Assembly (NCBI GenBank): GCA_024689165.1
Contig: JAILDS010000216.1
Span: forward strand, 1-20,619
Direction of reading: 5' to 3'
Source: Clostridia bacterium
Lineage (GTDB): Bacteria > Bacillota > Clostridia > Oscillospirales > Acutalibacteraceae
Length of the DNA: 20,619 nt
Position numbers and translations under genes: made by a program. Below, piece by piece: positions 6,827 to 13,929 of the stretch. How positions within the stretch are numbered: position 1 is the first letter of the stretch; every line of letters begins with the position of its first letter. Under the pieces are notes generated by a model that was given only the letters and a program-made list of their open reading frames with translations, made no database searches and was not told the DNA's origin.

Positions 6827-8185
6827 ATGCTGAGCACACGCGACATACTTGAGACCATCGACATGATCCGCGACGAGAACCTCGACGTGCGGACCGTGAC
6901 GATGGGCATTTCGCTGCTTGACTGCGCCGATCCGGACCCCGCCGCGCTGCGGAGCAGGGTCTATGACAAGATAACCCGCTGCGCCGGGCGGCTCGTGCCC
7001 GTCTGTGTGGAGATAGAGCGGGAATTCGGCATACCTATAGTCAACAAAAGGATATCCGTCACGCCCTGCTCCATGCTGCTTGCCTCCTGCGGCGGCAGGG
7101 GCGCCGCCGAGCTCGCCCAGACGCTCGAAAGGGCTGCGCGGGAGTGCGGCGTGAACTTCATCGGCGGTTTTTCCGCCCTCGTCCACAAGGGCTTTTCCGC
7201 CGGGGACAGGGAGCTGATATCCGCCATCCCAGAAGCCCTCGCCGAAACGGAGCGCGTATGCTCCAGCGTCAACGTCGGCTCGACGAAAGCGGGCATAAAC
7301 ATGGACGCCGTCGCCCTCATGGGCGGGACCGTGCTTGAGAGCGCGAAGCTGACCGCCGGCAAAAACTGCATCGGCGCGGCGAAGCTCGTCGTTTTCTGCA
7401 ACGCCCCCGAGGACAATCCCTTCATGGCGGGCGCCTTCCACGGCCCCGGCGAGCCGGACTGCGTGATTAACGTCGGCGTCTCCGGCCCCGGCGTGGTAAG
7501 GAGCACCCTCGAACGCTCCGAAGGGCTCGATCTCTCCGGCGCCGCGGAGCTCATCAAGCGCACCGCCTTCAAGATAACCCGCATGGGCCAGCTCGTCGGG
7601 CGCGAGGCCTCGGACAGGCTCGGCGTGCCCTTCGGCATAGTCGACCTCTCCCTTGCGCCGACCCCCGCGGTCGGCGATTCGGTCGCGAGGATACTTGAAC
7701 AGCTCGGGCTCGAGTCCACAGGCGGACCCGGCACCACGGCGGCCCTGGCGATGCTCAACGACGCGGTCAAAAAGGGCGGCGTGATGGCGTCCTCCCACGT
7801 CGGCGGGCTCTCCGGCGCATTCATCCCCGTCAGCGAGGACGAGGGCATGATCGCCGCCGCATCAAAGGGCGACCTTAGGCTCGAAAAGCTCGAGGCTATG
7901 ACCTCCGTGTGCTCCGTCGGGCTCGACATGATTATCATCCCCGGCGACACGAGCGCCGCGACGATAAGCGCGATAATCGCGGACGAGGCGGCGATAGGCA
8001 TGGTCAACTCAAAGACCACCGCCGTAAGACTCATCCCCGCGATAGGCAAAAAAGAGGGCGAGACCCTCGACTTCGGCGGACTCCTCGGCGGTGGCCCCGT
8101 GATGCCCGTCAGCCGTATAAAACCCGACGTTTTCATCGCCCGCGGCGGCCGCATCCCCGCGCCGATACAGAGTCTGAAGAATTAG
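6827..8185 (+). CDS. UPF0210 / PFL-family protein (DUF711)
   Basis: The 452-residue product has the length and landmarks of UPF0210, a conserved cytoplasmic family of unknown reaction with a pyruvate-formate-lyase-like barrel: MLSTRDILETIDMI at the start, NKRISVTPCS (about 74-83), FIGGFSALVHKG, INMDAVALMG, FCNAPEDNPFMAGAFHG, VGVSGPGVV, the Gly-rich GLLGGGPVMPV, and the C-terminal FIARGGRIPAPIQS. The start is 6827 because CAGGAG (6815-6820) lies 6 nt ahead and the family begins here; an upstream in-frame ATG at 6764 has no ribosome site and overlaps the -10 box. The usual ACT partner (UPF0237) is the preceding gene, which suggests amino-acid- or metabolite-regulated function, by inference. The transcript probably ends at the hairpin 8417-8445. 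Confidence 0.93.
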   Translation: MLSTRDILETIDMIRDENLDVRTVTMGISLLDCADPDPAALRSRVYDKITRCAGRLVPVCVEIEREFGIPIVNKRISVTPCSMLLASCGGRGAAELAQTLERAARECGVNFIGGFSALVHKGFSAGDRELISAIPEALAETERVCSSVNVGSTKAGINMDAVALMGGTVLESAKLTAGKNCIGAAKLVVFCNAPEDNPFMAGAFHGPGEPDCVINVGVSGPGVVRSTLERSEGLDLSGAAELIKRTAFKITRMGQLVGREASDRLGVPFGIVDLSLAPTPAVGDSVARILEQLGLESTGGPGTTAALAMLNDAVKKGGVMASSHVGGLSGAFIPVSEDEGMIAAASKGDLRLEKLEAMTSVCSVGLDMIIIPGDTSAATISAIIADEAAIGMVNSKTTAVRLIPAIGKKEGETLDFGGLLGGGPVMPVSRIKPDVFIARGGRIPAPIQSLKN

Positions 8186-8195
8186 CAGAAAGCCG

Positions 8196-8258
8196 ATAAG
8201 AACCTGCCGCAAAGCGGCAGAACCTTGTTACTCGCTTCGCTCGTAATATGCAGATAGC
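8196..8258 (+). repeat. 63-bp hairpin repeat, copy F (left of MFS gene)
   Basis: The core is CTGCCGC-aaa-GCGGCAG (8204-8220), a 7-bp stem with a 3-nt loop, followed by AGAACCTTGTTACTCGCT and ending TATGCAGATAGC. It is 58 of 63 identical to the reverse complement of 10266-10328; three of the five differences are the loop bases, so the stem is conserved. Confidence 0.85.
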
Positions 8259-8288
8259 AGATAGCAGATAGCTGACAGCTGATAGCGG
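8251..8288 (+). repeat. GCAGATA heptamer tandem tract
   Basis: Consecutive GCAGATA/GCTGACA/GCTGATA units follow copy F directly. They are the reverse complement of the GCTATC tracts at 6783-6812 and 10326-10360. Confidence 0.75.
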
Positions 8289-8311
8289 AAGGGCGCTGCG
8301 CGCGGCTTTTT

Positions 8312-8336
8312 GTAGGGGCGACCCGCGTGGTCGCCC
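8312..8336 (-). repeat. GGGCGACC palindrome, inverted core copy
   Basis: GTAGGGGCGACC-cgcgt-GGTCGCCC is the reverse complement of the palindromic core at 6621-6645 and 10141-10165. Here only the core with its flanking CTAC is kept. Confidence 0.7.
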
Positions 8337-8356
8337 GCAGAAATATATTCCAGCGA

Positions 8357-8418
8357 ATAAGACACCGCCGCGAAGCGGCAGAACCTTGGATGATCTTTGC
8401 TCACAATATGCAGATAGC
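8357..8418 (+). repeat. Diverged copy of the hairpin repeat (copy T)
   Basis: It begins ATAAGA, keeps GCCGC-gaa-GCGGCAGAACCTTG and ends AATATGCAGATAGC, with the central TTACTCGC part altered. Its last bases are also the first bases of the terminator stem at 8417. Confidence 0.7.
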
Positions 8419-8445
8419 CGACGGCTGCCAGCCGTCGGCTTTTTT
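8417..8445 (+). terminator. Rho-independent terminator after the UPF0210 gene
   Basis: A perfect 10-bp stem, GCCGACGGCT-gcc-AGCCGTCGGC (8417-8439), is followed by six T. It acts on plus-strand transcripts leaving the UPF0210 gene and so protects against antisense reading into the MFS gene. Confidence 0.88.
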
Positions 8446-8474
8446 GTAAGGTCGGGAATAAACTCACGATCTCG

Positions 8475-8516
8475 TTCCCTACTCCCTATTCCCTACTCCC
8501 TATTCCCTACTGCCTA
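8475..8516. repeat. Three tandem 14-bp units TTCCCTACTCCCTA
   Basis: Units at 8475-8488 and 8489-8502 are identical; the third, 8503-8516, differs at one base. The stop codon of the MFS gene (8500-8502 on the minus strand) and its last three codons fall inside the tract. Confidence 0.85.
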
Positions 8517-9975
8517 ATTCCCCCGACGAGTCCCACTCATATCCGGTGACGGCGTCGAGGTCCGTTCCTTTCGTCTCATGCGTCTTGAACAGCACGAGCA
8601 GGAGGCCGATCAGTATGCCCGGGGCGGAGATGCACAGCACCACGGTGCTTATCACGGAATTGCCGAGCGCGCCGAGCGTCGGCAGCAGGATCGCCATGCC
8701 GACTACGGTGCCGAGCGCCTGTATCACGTAAGCCGAGGAGGCGACGGAGGACCGCAGGTTCGTGGGCGAGGATTCCGACATCATCATCACGTTGATGTCG
8801 CCCACGGACCAGAAGGAGCCCACGCACGCGCCGGTCATGAAGCCGACGAGCCACGGCGCCCAGCCCAGCTTCGAGCCGAAGGTGAACGACAGCAGCGTCG
8901 CCAGCGTCAGTGCGGACATGACCGCGGCCGCGGGCTTTCGCCCCAGCTTGTCGGAGACGAAGCCGACGATGAACTGGAATACCGCGCTGCCGAGCGCGAA
9001 CAGGAACAGGGCCTGCGTCACTTCGCCGGTGCCGGAGGTCACCGCGTTCAGCGCGTCCTCCGCGGTCTTCGCGGCGCCTGTGGCGGCAAGACGCTCCGCG
9101 TACCCGTAGGACAGCATGGGCTGGTAGTTCATGGTGATGATGAAGCCGAGATTATGGAACGCCATGAGGATGTAGAGCCAGCGGAGCTGTTTGCGGCCCA
9201 TCGCGAACTTCAGCGCGGCGAAAAAGCCGCCCTGGGCGTTCCGGACATCCTTCGCGGCTTTTTCCGCAAGGAGCTCCTCTTCGCTCATGCGCAGGTATTT
9301 CAGGCGGGAGTCGATAAAGGCGTCCGTCTCCCGCGAAAGGATGAGCGCCAGGAACGACGCGGCAAGGCCGATGACCGCGGGGACGAGAAAGACCATGCGC
9401 CACCGGGAAATGTCATGTAAAAAGAGACGCCGCAGAAGAGGGATCAGCATGGCTCCCAGCGTGGCGACCGCCCGCACCAGCGAATAGATCCTGGCGCGGC
9501 GCTTCGCAGGAGCCGTCTCCATGATATACACCACCTGCATATCGTGCGGCACGAAGAACGAGATCACGCAGTAGCCGACGATATAGAGCGGGATATTGCC
9601 CGACAGGAAGATGATGGTCATCCCGAGCGCCATGCCGAAGGTATTGACGACAAGGAACAGCCTGCGGCCGTAACGGTCCGACAGCGTTTTATAAAAGAGC
9701 GATATCGCGATGCAGGGATATGAGAGCAGCTCCAGAGAGCCGAGCGTGGACAGGGACTTGTCCCCGAATCCCGAAAACAGGTCTGCCGCGATCTCGGTCT
9801 TCATCTGCGCGCATATCTGCGACGCGATCTCATCCGTGATATACACAAGGCAGATGAGGAAGACCATATAGATCAGATAAGTCCTGCGCTTCGGGCGGGC
9901 CTTCTCCTTTTCCCACTTCGCGATCTCGCGCTGCTTCCTGAGCGCGGCCTTGCGCTGTTTTTCCGTCGTTTCCAT
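8500..9975 (-). CDS. Major facilitator superfamily transporter
   Basis: The 491-residue product has a charged cytoplasmic N-terminus (to ~31) and about 12 hydrophobic segments in two halves. The MFS signature A loop appears twice: LSDRYGRRLFLV after TM2 (99-110) and VSDKLGRKPAAAV in the second half. Between the halves is a charged central loop (SRLKYLRMSEEELLAEKAAKD). The substrate cannot be told from sequence; overall it resembles sugar/organic-acid transporters. The start at 9975 has AGGAAAGAG ahead of it. The C-terminal tail (GELGSRE) runs into the 14-bp tandem repeat, which supplies the stop. The gene stands alone, opposite in strand to both neighbours, between inverted copies of the intergenic repeat cassette. 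Confidence 0.9.
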   Translation of the reverse strand: METTEKQRKAALRKQREIAKWEKEKARPKRRTYLIYMVFLICLVYITDEIASQICAQMKTEIAADLFSGFGDKSLSTLGSLELLSYPCIAISLFYKTLSDRYGRRLFLVVNTFGMALGMTIIFLSGNIPLYIVGYCVISFFVPHDMQVVYIMETAPAKRRARIYSLVRAVATLGAMLIPLLRRLFLHDISRWRMVFLVPAVIGLAASFLALILSRETDAFIDSRLKYLRMSEEELLAEKAAKDVRNAQGGFFAALKFAMGRKQLRWLYILMAFHNLGFIITMNYQPMLSYGYAERLAATGAAKTAEDALNAVTSGTGEVTQALFLFALGSAVFQFIVGFVSDKLGRKPAAAVMSALTLATLLSFTFGSKLGWAPWLVGFMTGACVGSFWSVGDINVMMMSESSPTNLRSSVASSAYVIQALGTVVGMAILLPTLGALGNSVISTVVLCISAPGILIGLLLVLFKTHETKGTDLDAVTGYEWDSSGELGSRE

Positions 9976-10008
9976 AAGAACTCTTTCCTGTAATCATTAT
10001 CCAGGTGC

Positions 10009-10038
10009 AGTATATCATACGGCCCGCAGTCCGTGCAA
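10009..10038 (-). promoter_or_regulatory. Probable sigma-A promoter of the MFS gene
   Basis: Minus strand: TTGCAC (10038-10033), 18 bp, TATACT (10014-10009), about 35 nt ahead of the start codon at 9975. Confidence 0.6.
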
Positions 10039-10111
10039 CGTTTTTCTGAGCGATGACGCCCGCCGCAGCCGCTGCCGGCGGGCAGGAAAATGCGGCGTTG
10101 TTCCGTTTTTT

Positions 10112-10172
10112 AACATAACGCGGGTCGATGCCCCGGGTTCCGGGCGACCACGCGGGTCGCCCCTACTCGTCG
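10112..10172 (+). repeat. 61-bp dispersed repeat with GGGCGACC palindrome, copy 2
   Basis: About 53 of 61 bases match 6592-6652 without gaps, in the same orientation. The GGGCGACC...GGTCGCCC stem and the flanking CCCCTACTCG are invariant. Confidence 0.75.
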
Positions 10173-10265
10173 TCGCATATTGCGGGCAATTAAACGGCGG
10201 CGCCCTTCGGGCGGGCGGCACTGAGGTGCCGCGCTACCGTATCCGTTATTTGCTATCTGCTAACA

Positions 10266-10328
10266 GCTATCGGCATATTACGAGCGCAGCGAGTAACAAG
10301 GTTCTGCCGCGCAGCGGCAGGTTCTTAT
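10266..10328 (-). repeat. 63-bp hairpin repeat, copy R (right of MFS gene, inverted)
   Basis: This is the reverse complement of copy F (8196-8258) at 58 of 63 positions. The stem CTGCCGC/GCGGCAG (10304-10320) is intact with a different loop. It runs straight into the GCTATC heptamer tract that ends near the typA promoter. Confidence 0.85.
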
Positions 10329-10360
10329 CTGCTAACTGCTATCCGCTATCTGCTGTCTGC
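10326..10360 (+). repeat. GCTATC/GCTAAC heptamer tract, copy at typA
   Basis: TATC-TGC heptamers; the first 28 bases match 6785-6812 with two mismatches. The tract ends 16 bp upstream of the typA -35 box. Confidence 0.7.
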
Positions 10361-10376
10361 TAACCTCATTTTCCTG

Positions 10377-10405
10377 TTGAAAAACCGAACCGGATGGGGT
10401 ATTAT
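10377..10405 (+). promoter_or_regulatory. Sigma-A promoter of typA
   Basis: TTGAAA (10377-10382), 17 bp, TATTAT (10400-10405). The predicted start near 10412 leaves a leader of about 16 nt containing GGGAGGAG. It shows that the in-frame ATG at 10404 lies inside the -10 box and cannot be the start. Confidence 0.75.
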
Positions 10406-10427
10406 GGAGGGTATGGGAGGAGACCCG

Positions 10428-12248
10428 ATGGAGACGAGAGAAGATTTACGGAACATAGCGATAATAGCCCACGTCGACCACGGCAAGACCACCCTCGTGG
10501 ACAGGCTGCTGCACCAGAGCGGCATCTTCCGCGAGAACGAGCAGGTCGCCGAGCGCGTCATGGACTCCAACCCCCTCGAGCGCGAGCGGGGCATAACGAT
10601 ACTGTCCAAAAACACGTCCGTCCGCTACAAGGGCGTGAAGATAAACATAGTCGACACCCCCGGCCACGCCGATTTCGGCGGCGAGGTCGAGCGCATAATG
10701 ACCATGGTCGACGGCGTTCTGCTGCTCGTCGACGCCTTCGAGGGCGTCATGCCGCAGACCCGCTTCGTGCTCAGCAAGGCGCTGGCGCTCAAAAAGAAGG
10801 CTCTGGTCGTGCTCAACAAGGTCGACCGTCCCGGCGCGAGGCCCGCGGAGGTCATAGACGAAGTCCTTGACCTGTTCATCGACCTCGGCGCGGACGACGA
10901 CCAGATAGAGTTCCCTGTCGTCTACGCCTCCGCCCGAGAGGGCTGGTCTTCGACCGACCCGGACGTCAGGACGGGCGACATGTCCGCCCTGCTCGACGCC
11001 ATTTTAAGGGAGATACCCGCACCTCAGGGCGACCCGGACGGCCCGTTCCAGCTGCTGTTCTCATCCCTCGATTACGACGACTACGTCGGCAGGATAGGCG
11101 TGGGCAGGGTCGAGCGCGGCGTCGTCAGGAGCGGCGAGAACGCCGTGCTGTGCCGCCAGGACGGCTCGACCGTGAACTGCAGGGTCTCGAAGCTCTATCA
11201 GTTCGAGGAGCTTTCACGCAAGGAGGCGGAATCTGCGAAGTTCGGCGACATCGTCTGCGTGTCCGGCATAGAGGGCCTGAACATCGGCGAGACGCTTTGC
11301 GAGCACGAGCACCCCGACCCGCTGCCCTTTATCAAGATAGACGAGCCGACGATCTCCATGAACTTCTGCGTCAACGACAGCCCCTTCGCAGGGCGCGAGG
11401 GCAAGTTCGTGACCTCGCGCAACATCCGCGCCAGGCTCTTCCGCGAGGTCGAGACCAACGTCAGCATGAGGGTCGAGGAGACCGACTCCACCGACACCTT
11501 CAAGGTCTCGGGCAGGGGCGAGCTGCACCTTTCCATACTTATCGAAACGATGCGCCGCCAGGGCTACGAGTTCCAGGTCTCGCGTCCGCAGGTCATCTAC
11601 AAGGAGGTCGACGGCGTGCTGATGGAGCCCGTCGAGCTGCTGATAGTCGAGGTGCCGGAGAACTACGTCGGCGCCGTGATGGAAAAGATAGGCTCCCGCA
11701 AGGGCGAGCTCGATAACATGGGCGCCCGTGAGGGCGGGACGACCCACCTTGAGTTCAGGATACCCGCGAGGGGGCTCATCGGCTACCGCTCGGAGTTTTT
11801 GACGGACACCAACGGCTACGGCATCATGAACAACCTGTTCGCGGGCTACGCGCCCTTCGCCGGCGAGATAAAGATGCGCGAGCGCGGCTCGATCGTCGTC
11901 CACGAGGCGGGCGAATCCACCGCCTACGGCCTTTTCGCGGCGCAGGACAGGGGACGGCTGTTCATCGGCCCCGGCGTCGAGGTCTACGAGGGCATGATAG
12001 TCGGCGAGTGCTCCAAGAACGAGGACATCGTCTGCAACGTCTGCAAGAAAAAACAGCTGACCAACACCCGAGCCTCCGGCTCGGACGAGGCGCTCAAGCT
12101 CACCCCGCACGAGACGCTGTCGCTCGAGCAGTGCATGGAGTTCATCAAGGACGACGAGCTGCTCGAGGTCGCACCAAAGTCGCTGCGGATGAGAAAGAAG
12201 ATACTGTCCAAGGAGCTGCGGCTCAAGGCCGAGCACAGGAAGAAATAA
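10428..12248 (+). CDS. typA: Ribosome-associated GTPase TypA/BipA
   Basis: The 606-residue product is a full-length translational GTPase of the TypA/BipA family, which binds the 70S ribosome or large subunit and supports assembly and stress or cold growth. GTPase motifs: G1 AHVDHGKTT (14-22), G2 ERERGITI (51-58), G3 DTPGHADFG (76-84), G4 NKVD (130-133) and G5 ASAREG. EF-G-like domains follow, with the family-typical GRGELHLSILIETMRRQGYE, GxxxGELDNMG and PARGLIGYRSEFLTDTNGYG blocks and the C-terminal NVCKKKQLTNTRASGSDEA region with its basic end. The start at 10428 has GGGAGGAG 5-6 nt upstream. The next gene follows after 30 nt on the same strand with no terminator between, so co-transcription is likely. 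Confidence 0.98.
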   Translation: METREDLRNIAIIAHVDHGKTTLVDRLLHQSGIFRENEQVAERVMDSNPLERERGITILSKNTSVRYKGVKINIVDTPGHADFGGEVERIMTMVDGVLLLVDAFEGVMPQTRFVLSKALALKKKALVVLNKVDRPGARPAEVIDEVLDLFIDLGADDDQIEFPVVYASAREGWSSTDPDVRTGDMSALLDAILREIPAPQGDPDGPFQLLFSSLDYDDYVGRIGVGRVERGVVRSGENAVLCRQDGSTVNCRVSKLYQFEELSRKEAESAKFGDIVCVSGIEGLNIGETLCEHEHPDPLPFIKIDEPTISMNFCVNDSPFAGREGKFVTSRNIRARLFREVETNVSMRVEETDSTDTFKVSGRGELHLSILIETMRRQGYEFQVSRPQVIYKEVDGVLMEPVELLIVEVPENYVGAVMEKIGSRKGELDNMGAREGGTTHLEFRIPARGLIGYRSEFLTDTNGYGIMNNLFAGYAPFAGEIKMRERGSIVVHEAGESTAYGLFAAQDRGRLFIGPGVEVYEGMIVGECSKNEDIVCNVCKKKQLTNTRASGSDEALKLTPHETLSLEQCMEFIKDDELLEVAPKSLRMRKKILSKELRLKAEHRKK

Positions 12249-12278
12249 GCCGTCAGGCTGTATAAAGGGGGCGTTCGC

Positions 12279-13217
12279 TTGAACCGGTCGGGTAAAATAA
12301 CGGCTATGATCTGCGTTATCGCTCTGTGTGTCCTCACCGCTTCCTGCGGCGGGGGCGGCAAAAGCGTGCTTCTGACGACTTCGGCAGAGGTGACGACCCT
12401 CAGGAACGTCGAAGACGTTCCCGCGACTGAGCTCACCGAGCCCGCGGGGCAGACCGCCGAAACCGTTCAGACCGACGCCGTGACCGAACAGCCCGTCACG
12501 CCCGTCGTTCCTGCCGGGTCTTCGGCTTTTCCCTCCGAGGACTTCAGACCGACCCTCTGGTCAAAGAACAAGGCTATAAAGACTTACGCCGAGGCGGTCA
12601 ACGCCGTCAAGGAGCAGAAGGCAGGCTTCACCGTGAGCAGGCACACCGAAATAGGCGACGTGTCCGCAGCCAACGACCTCGTCGACCTCGCGACCAACAT
12701 CGTCAACCTCGTCGCCCAGAGCATCGCCAAGGCCGGCGACGGCGTGAAAACGGTGGCGCGGAACTCCGACGGCGTCCGCAGCGAATTCCCGCTGGCGGGA
12801 AGGGACGTCGGGTACGACGTGACCGACGAGAGCGTCATCGAGGACGCGGTCTGTGAAAAAAGCGCGAATTATTACAGGATCACCCTGACCCTCGCCCCGA
12901 CCGTGAACTCGAGCGCCGGCGACGGCGCGCTCGGCGGCGTCGCGGACCCGGTCGAGCGGCAGGGCGCGTACGACGTCATCTCCAACTACGTCGTCATCAT
13001 CGACAAAAACCAGTTCAAGCTCGACGTGAACTACAGCGGCTGCTCCGTCACGGCGTATATCGATCGAGATACCGGGCGGCTCGCCCGGCTAGAGCACCGG
13101 CTGAACATGGGGCTCGATTTCGACCTCAACGTCAACCTCGTGGCGTTCACCACCTCTTTCGTGAAGGCGACGGGCACCGCGTCGAGCAGCCTTGATTTTT
13201 ACGACTTTATATGGTAA
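12279..13217 (+). CDS. Putative lipoprotein, function unknown (TTG start)
   Basis: The 312-residue product begins at TTG 12279, chosen because AAAGGGGG (about 12264-12271) lies 7 nt ahead and because it gives a basic N-region (MNRSGK) to the signal peptide; ATG 12306 would remove that and has no ribosome site. The signal ends VLTASC-GGGG, acceptable as a lipobox. A Thr/Glu/Pro-rich linker (about 30-90) leads to a ~210-residue domain of mixed alpha/beta character ending SLDFYDFIW. Segment order and spacing resemble the C-terminal domain of the dockerin-like protein at 5104 (see findings). It sits between typA and a membrane protein, with a 3-nt gap to the latter. No known family was recognised. 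Confidence 0.75.
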   Translation: MNRSGKITAMICVIALCVLTASCGGGGKSVLLTTSAEVTTLRNVEDVPATELTEPAGQTAETVQTDAVTEQPVTPVVPAGSSAFPSEDFRPTLWSKNKAIKTYAEAVNAVKEQKAGFTVSRHTEIGDVSAANDLVDLATNIVNLVAQSIAKAGDGVKTVARNSDGVRSEFPLAGRDVGYDVTDESVIEDAVCEKSANYYRITLTLAPTVNSSAGDGALGGVADPVERQGAYDVISNYVVIIDKNQFKLDVNYSGCSVTAYIDRDTGRLARLEHRLNMGLDFDLNVNLVAFTTSFVKATGTASSSLDFYDFIW

Positions 13218-13220
13218 CTC

Positions 13221-13919
13221 ATGAAGAACGATAACAAAGTCCCCGAAAGCGGGATCCGCGCGAACAGGGATCTGTACAAGGGCGGGGCGGTGATGATCTC
13301 CGCCTCCCTGCTGCTTGCGGCCGGGAGGATACTGACCGTGATGCTCGGCTCAAACGGTACGGTTTTTTCCGTGTTCGGCAGAACGCTCTCCGTTGCCGGG
13401 CTAGTCAACGCGGTCTACGTGGTCTTCACGCTCGCAGCTGTCGTGCTGCTGCTGTTCGGCGTGACTTATCTCAAAAGGTTCGAAAAGAGCTGCGGCGTCA
13501 AAAGCCGGCTGCTGACGGCGGCGAGAGTACTGCTCATAATCTCCGTAGTGTATTACGTCATACAGGTGCTCTTCGGCATGAACTTCGTGCTGTCGCAGAT
13601 ACTGACGCTGCTGTCGGTCTTCTTCTCCGTGCCCGTGGCGCTCGGTCTGATCGACCTGTTTTTGTTCAGGAACGCCCCCAACAAGCCTATATGGGCCTTA
13701 GCGGGCGTTTCCTGCCTCGCCGCCGCGGCGTTCACGGTGTTCAGGTTCTTCTACCTGTTTGTATTTACATATCTTGAGGAAAACTCGATGGTCGTGTTCC
13801 AGGCGATACGTTCCCTGAGCGCGAACCACGCGGTCATCTCGCTCGCGGAATACTGCCTCAACGCGATGCTGTTCGTTTTCGTGATGATCTGTGTCCGCCG
13901 GCATCCCGACGAGAGCTGA
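13221..13919 (+). CDS. Uncharacterised six-helix membrane protein
   Basis: The 232-residue product has a charged N-terminus and about six hydrophobic segments: roughly 22-41, 56-80, 100-122, 127-148, 156-181 and 204-225, with K/R-rich loops after the second helix (KRFEKSCGVKSR). No family was recognised. Its ATG comes 3 nt after the stop of the lipoprotein and no Shine-Dalgarno is visible in the preceding bases, so translation probably depends on re-initiation from the lipoprotein gene; the two products may work together at the membrane. The transcript ends at the strong hairpin just after the stop. Confidence 0.75.
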   Translation: MKNDNKVPESGIRANRDLYKGGAVMISASLLLAAGRILTVMLGSNGTVFSVFGRTLSVAGLVNAVYVVFTLAAVVLLLFGVTYLKRFEKSCGVKSRLLTAARVLLIISVVYYVIQVLFGMNFVLSQILTLLSVFFSVPVALGLIDLFLFRNAPNKPIWALAGVSCLAAAAFTVFRFFYLFVFTYLEENSMVVFQAIRSLSANHAVISLAEYCLNAMLFVFVMICVRRHPDES

Positions 13920-13929
13920 CCGGGCGGCA

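Larger units (their letters stand above)
8186..8499. other. 314-bp intergenic region packed with repeats and a terminator
   Basis: No supported gene was found. In order it holds hairpin repeat copy F (8196-8258), GCAGATA heptamers (8251-8288), an inverted GGGCGACC palindrome (8312-8336), a diverged second hairpin repeat (8357-8418), a rho-independent terminator (8417-8445) and a 14-bp tandem repeat that runs into the MFS gene (8475-8516). Confidence 0.75.
9976..10427. other. 452-bp divergent intergenic region with repeats and promoters
   Basis: It separates the MFS gene (minus) and typA (plus). It holds the MFS promoter (10009-10038), a GCCCGCCG...CGGCGGGC hairpin (10058-10083), the second 61-bp repeat (10112-10172), a CGCCC-ttc-GGGCG hairpin (about 10201-10213), a GCGGCAC-tgag-GTGCCGC hairpin (about 10216-10233), hairpin repeat copy R (10266-10328), heptamer repeats (10326-10360) and the typA promoter. 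No gene is supported. Confidence 0.75.

Noticed and set aside
6821..8154. Two long minus-strand frames opposite the UPF0210 gene
   Set aside because: Both are antisense to a full-length conserved gene and lack start signals.
8475..8516. CRISPR-like reading of the 14-bp tandem units
   Set aside because: The units are directly adjacent with no spacers.
10058..10083. GC-rich hairpin as a terminator between MFS and typA
   Set aside because: No T-run on either strand, and it sits upstream of both divergent genes, where no transcript is expected to end.
10404..10427. Earlier ATG start for typA
   Set aside because: It lies within the TATTAT -10 box, while ATG 10428 has GGGAGGAG in front of it and fits the family start.
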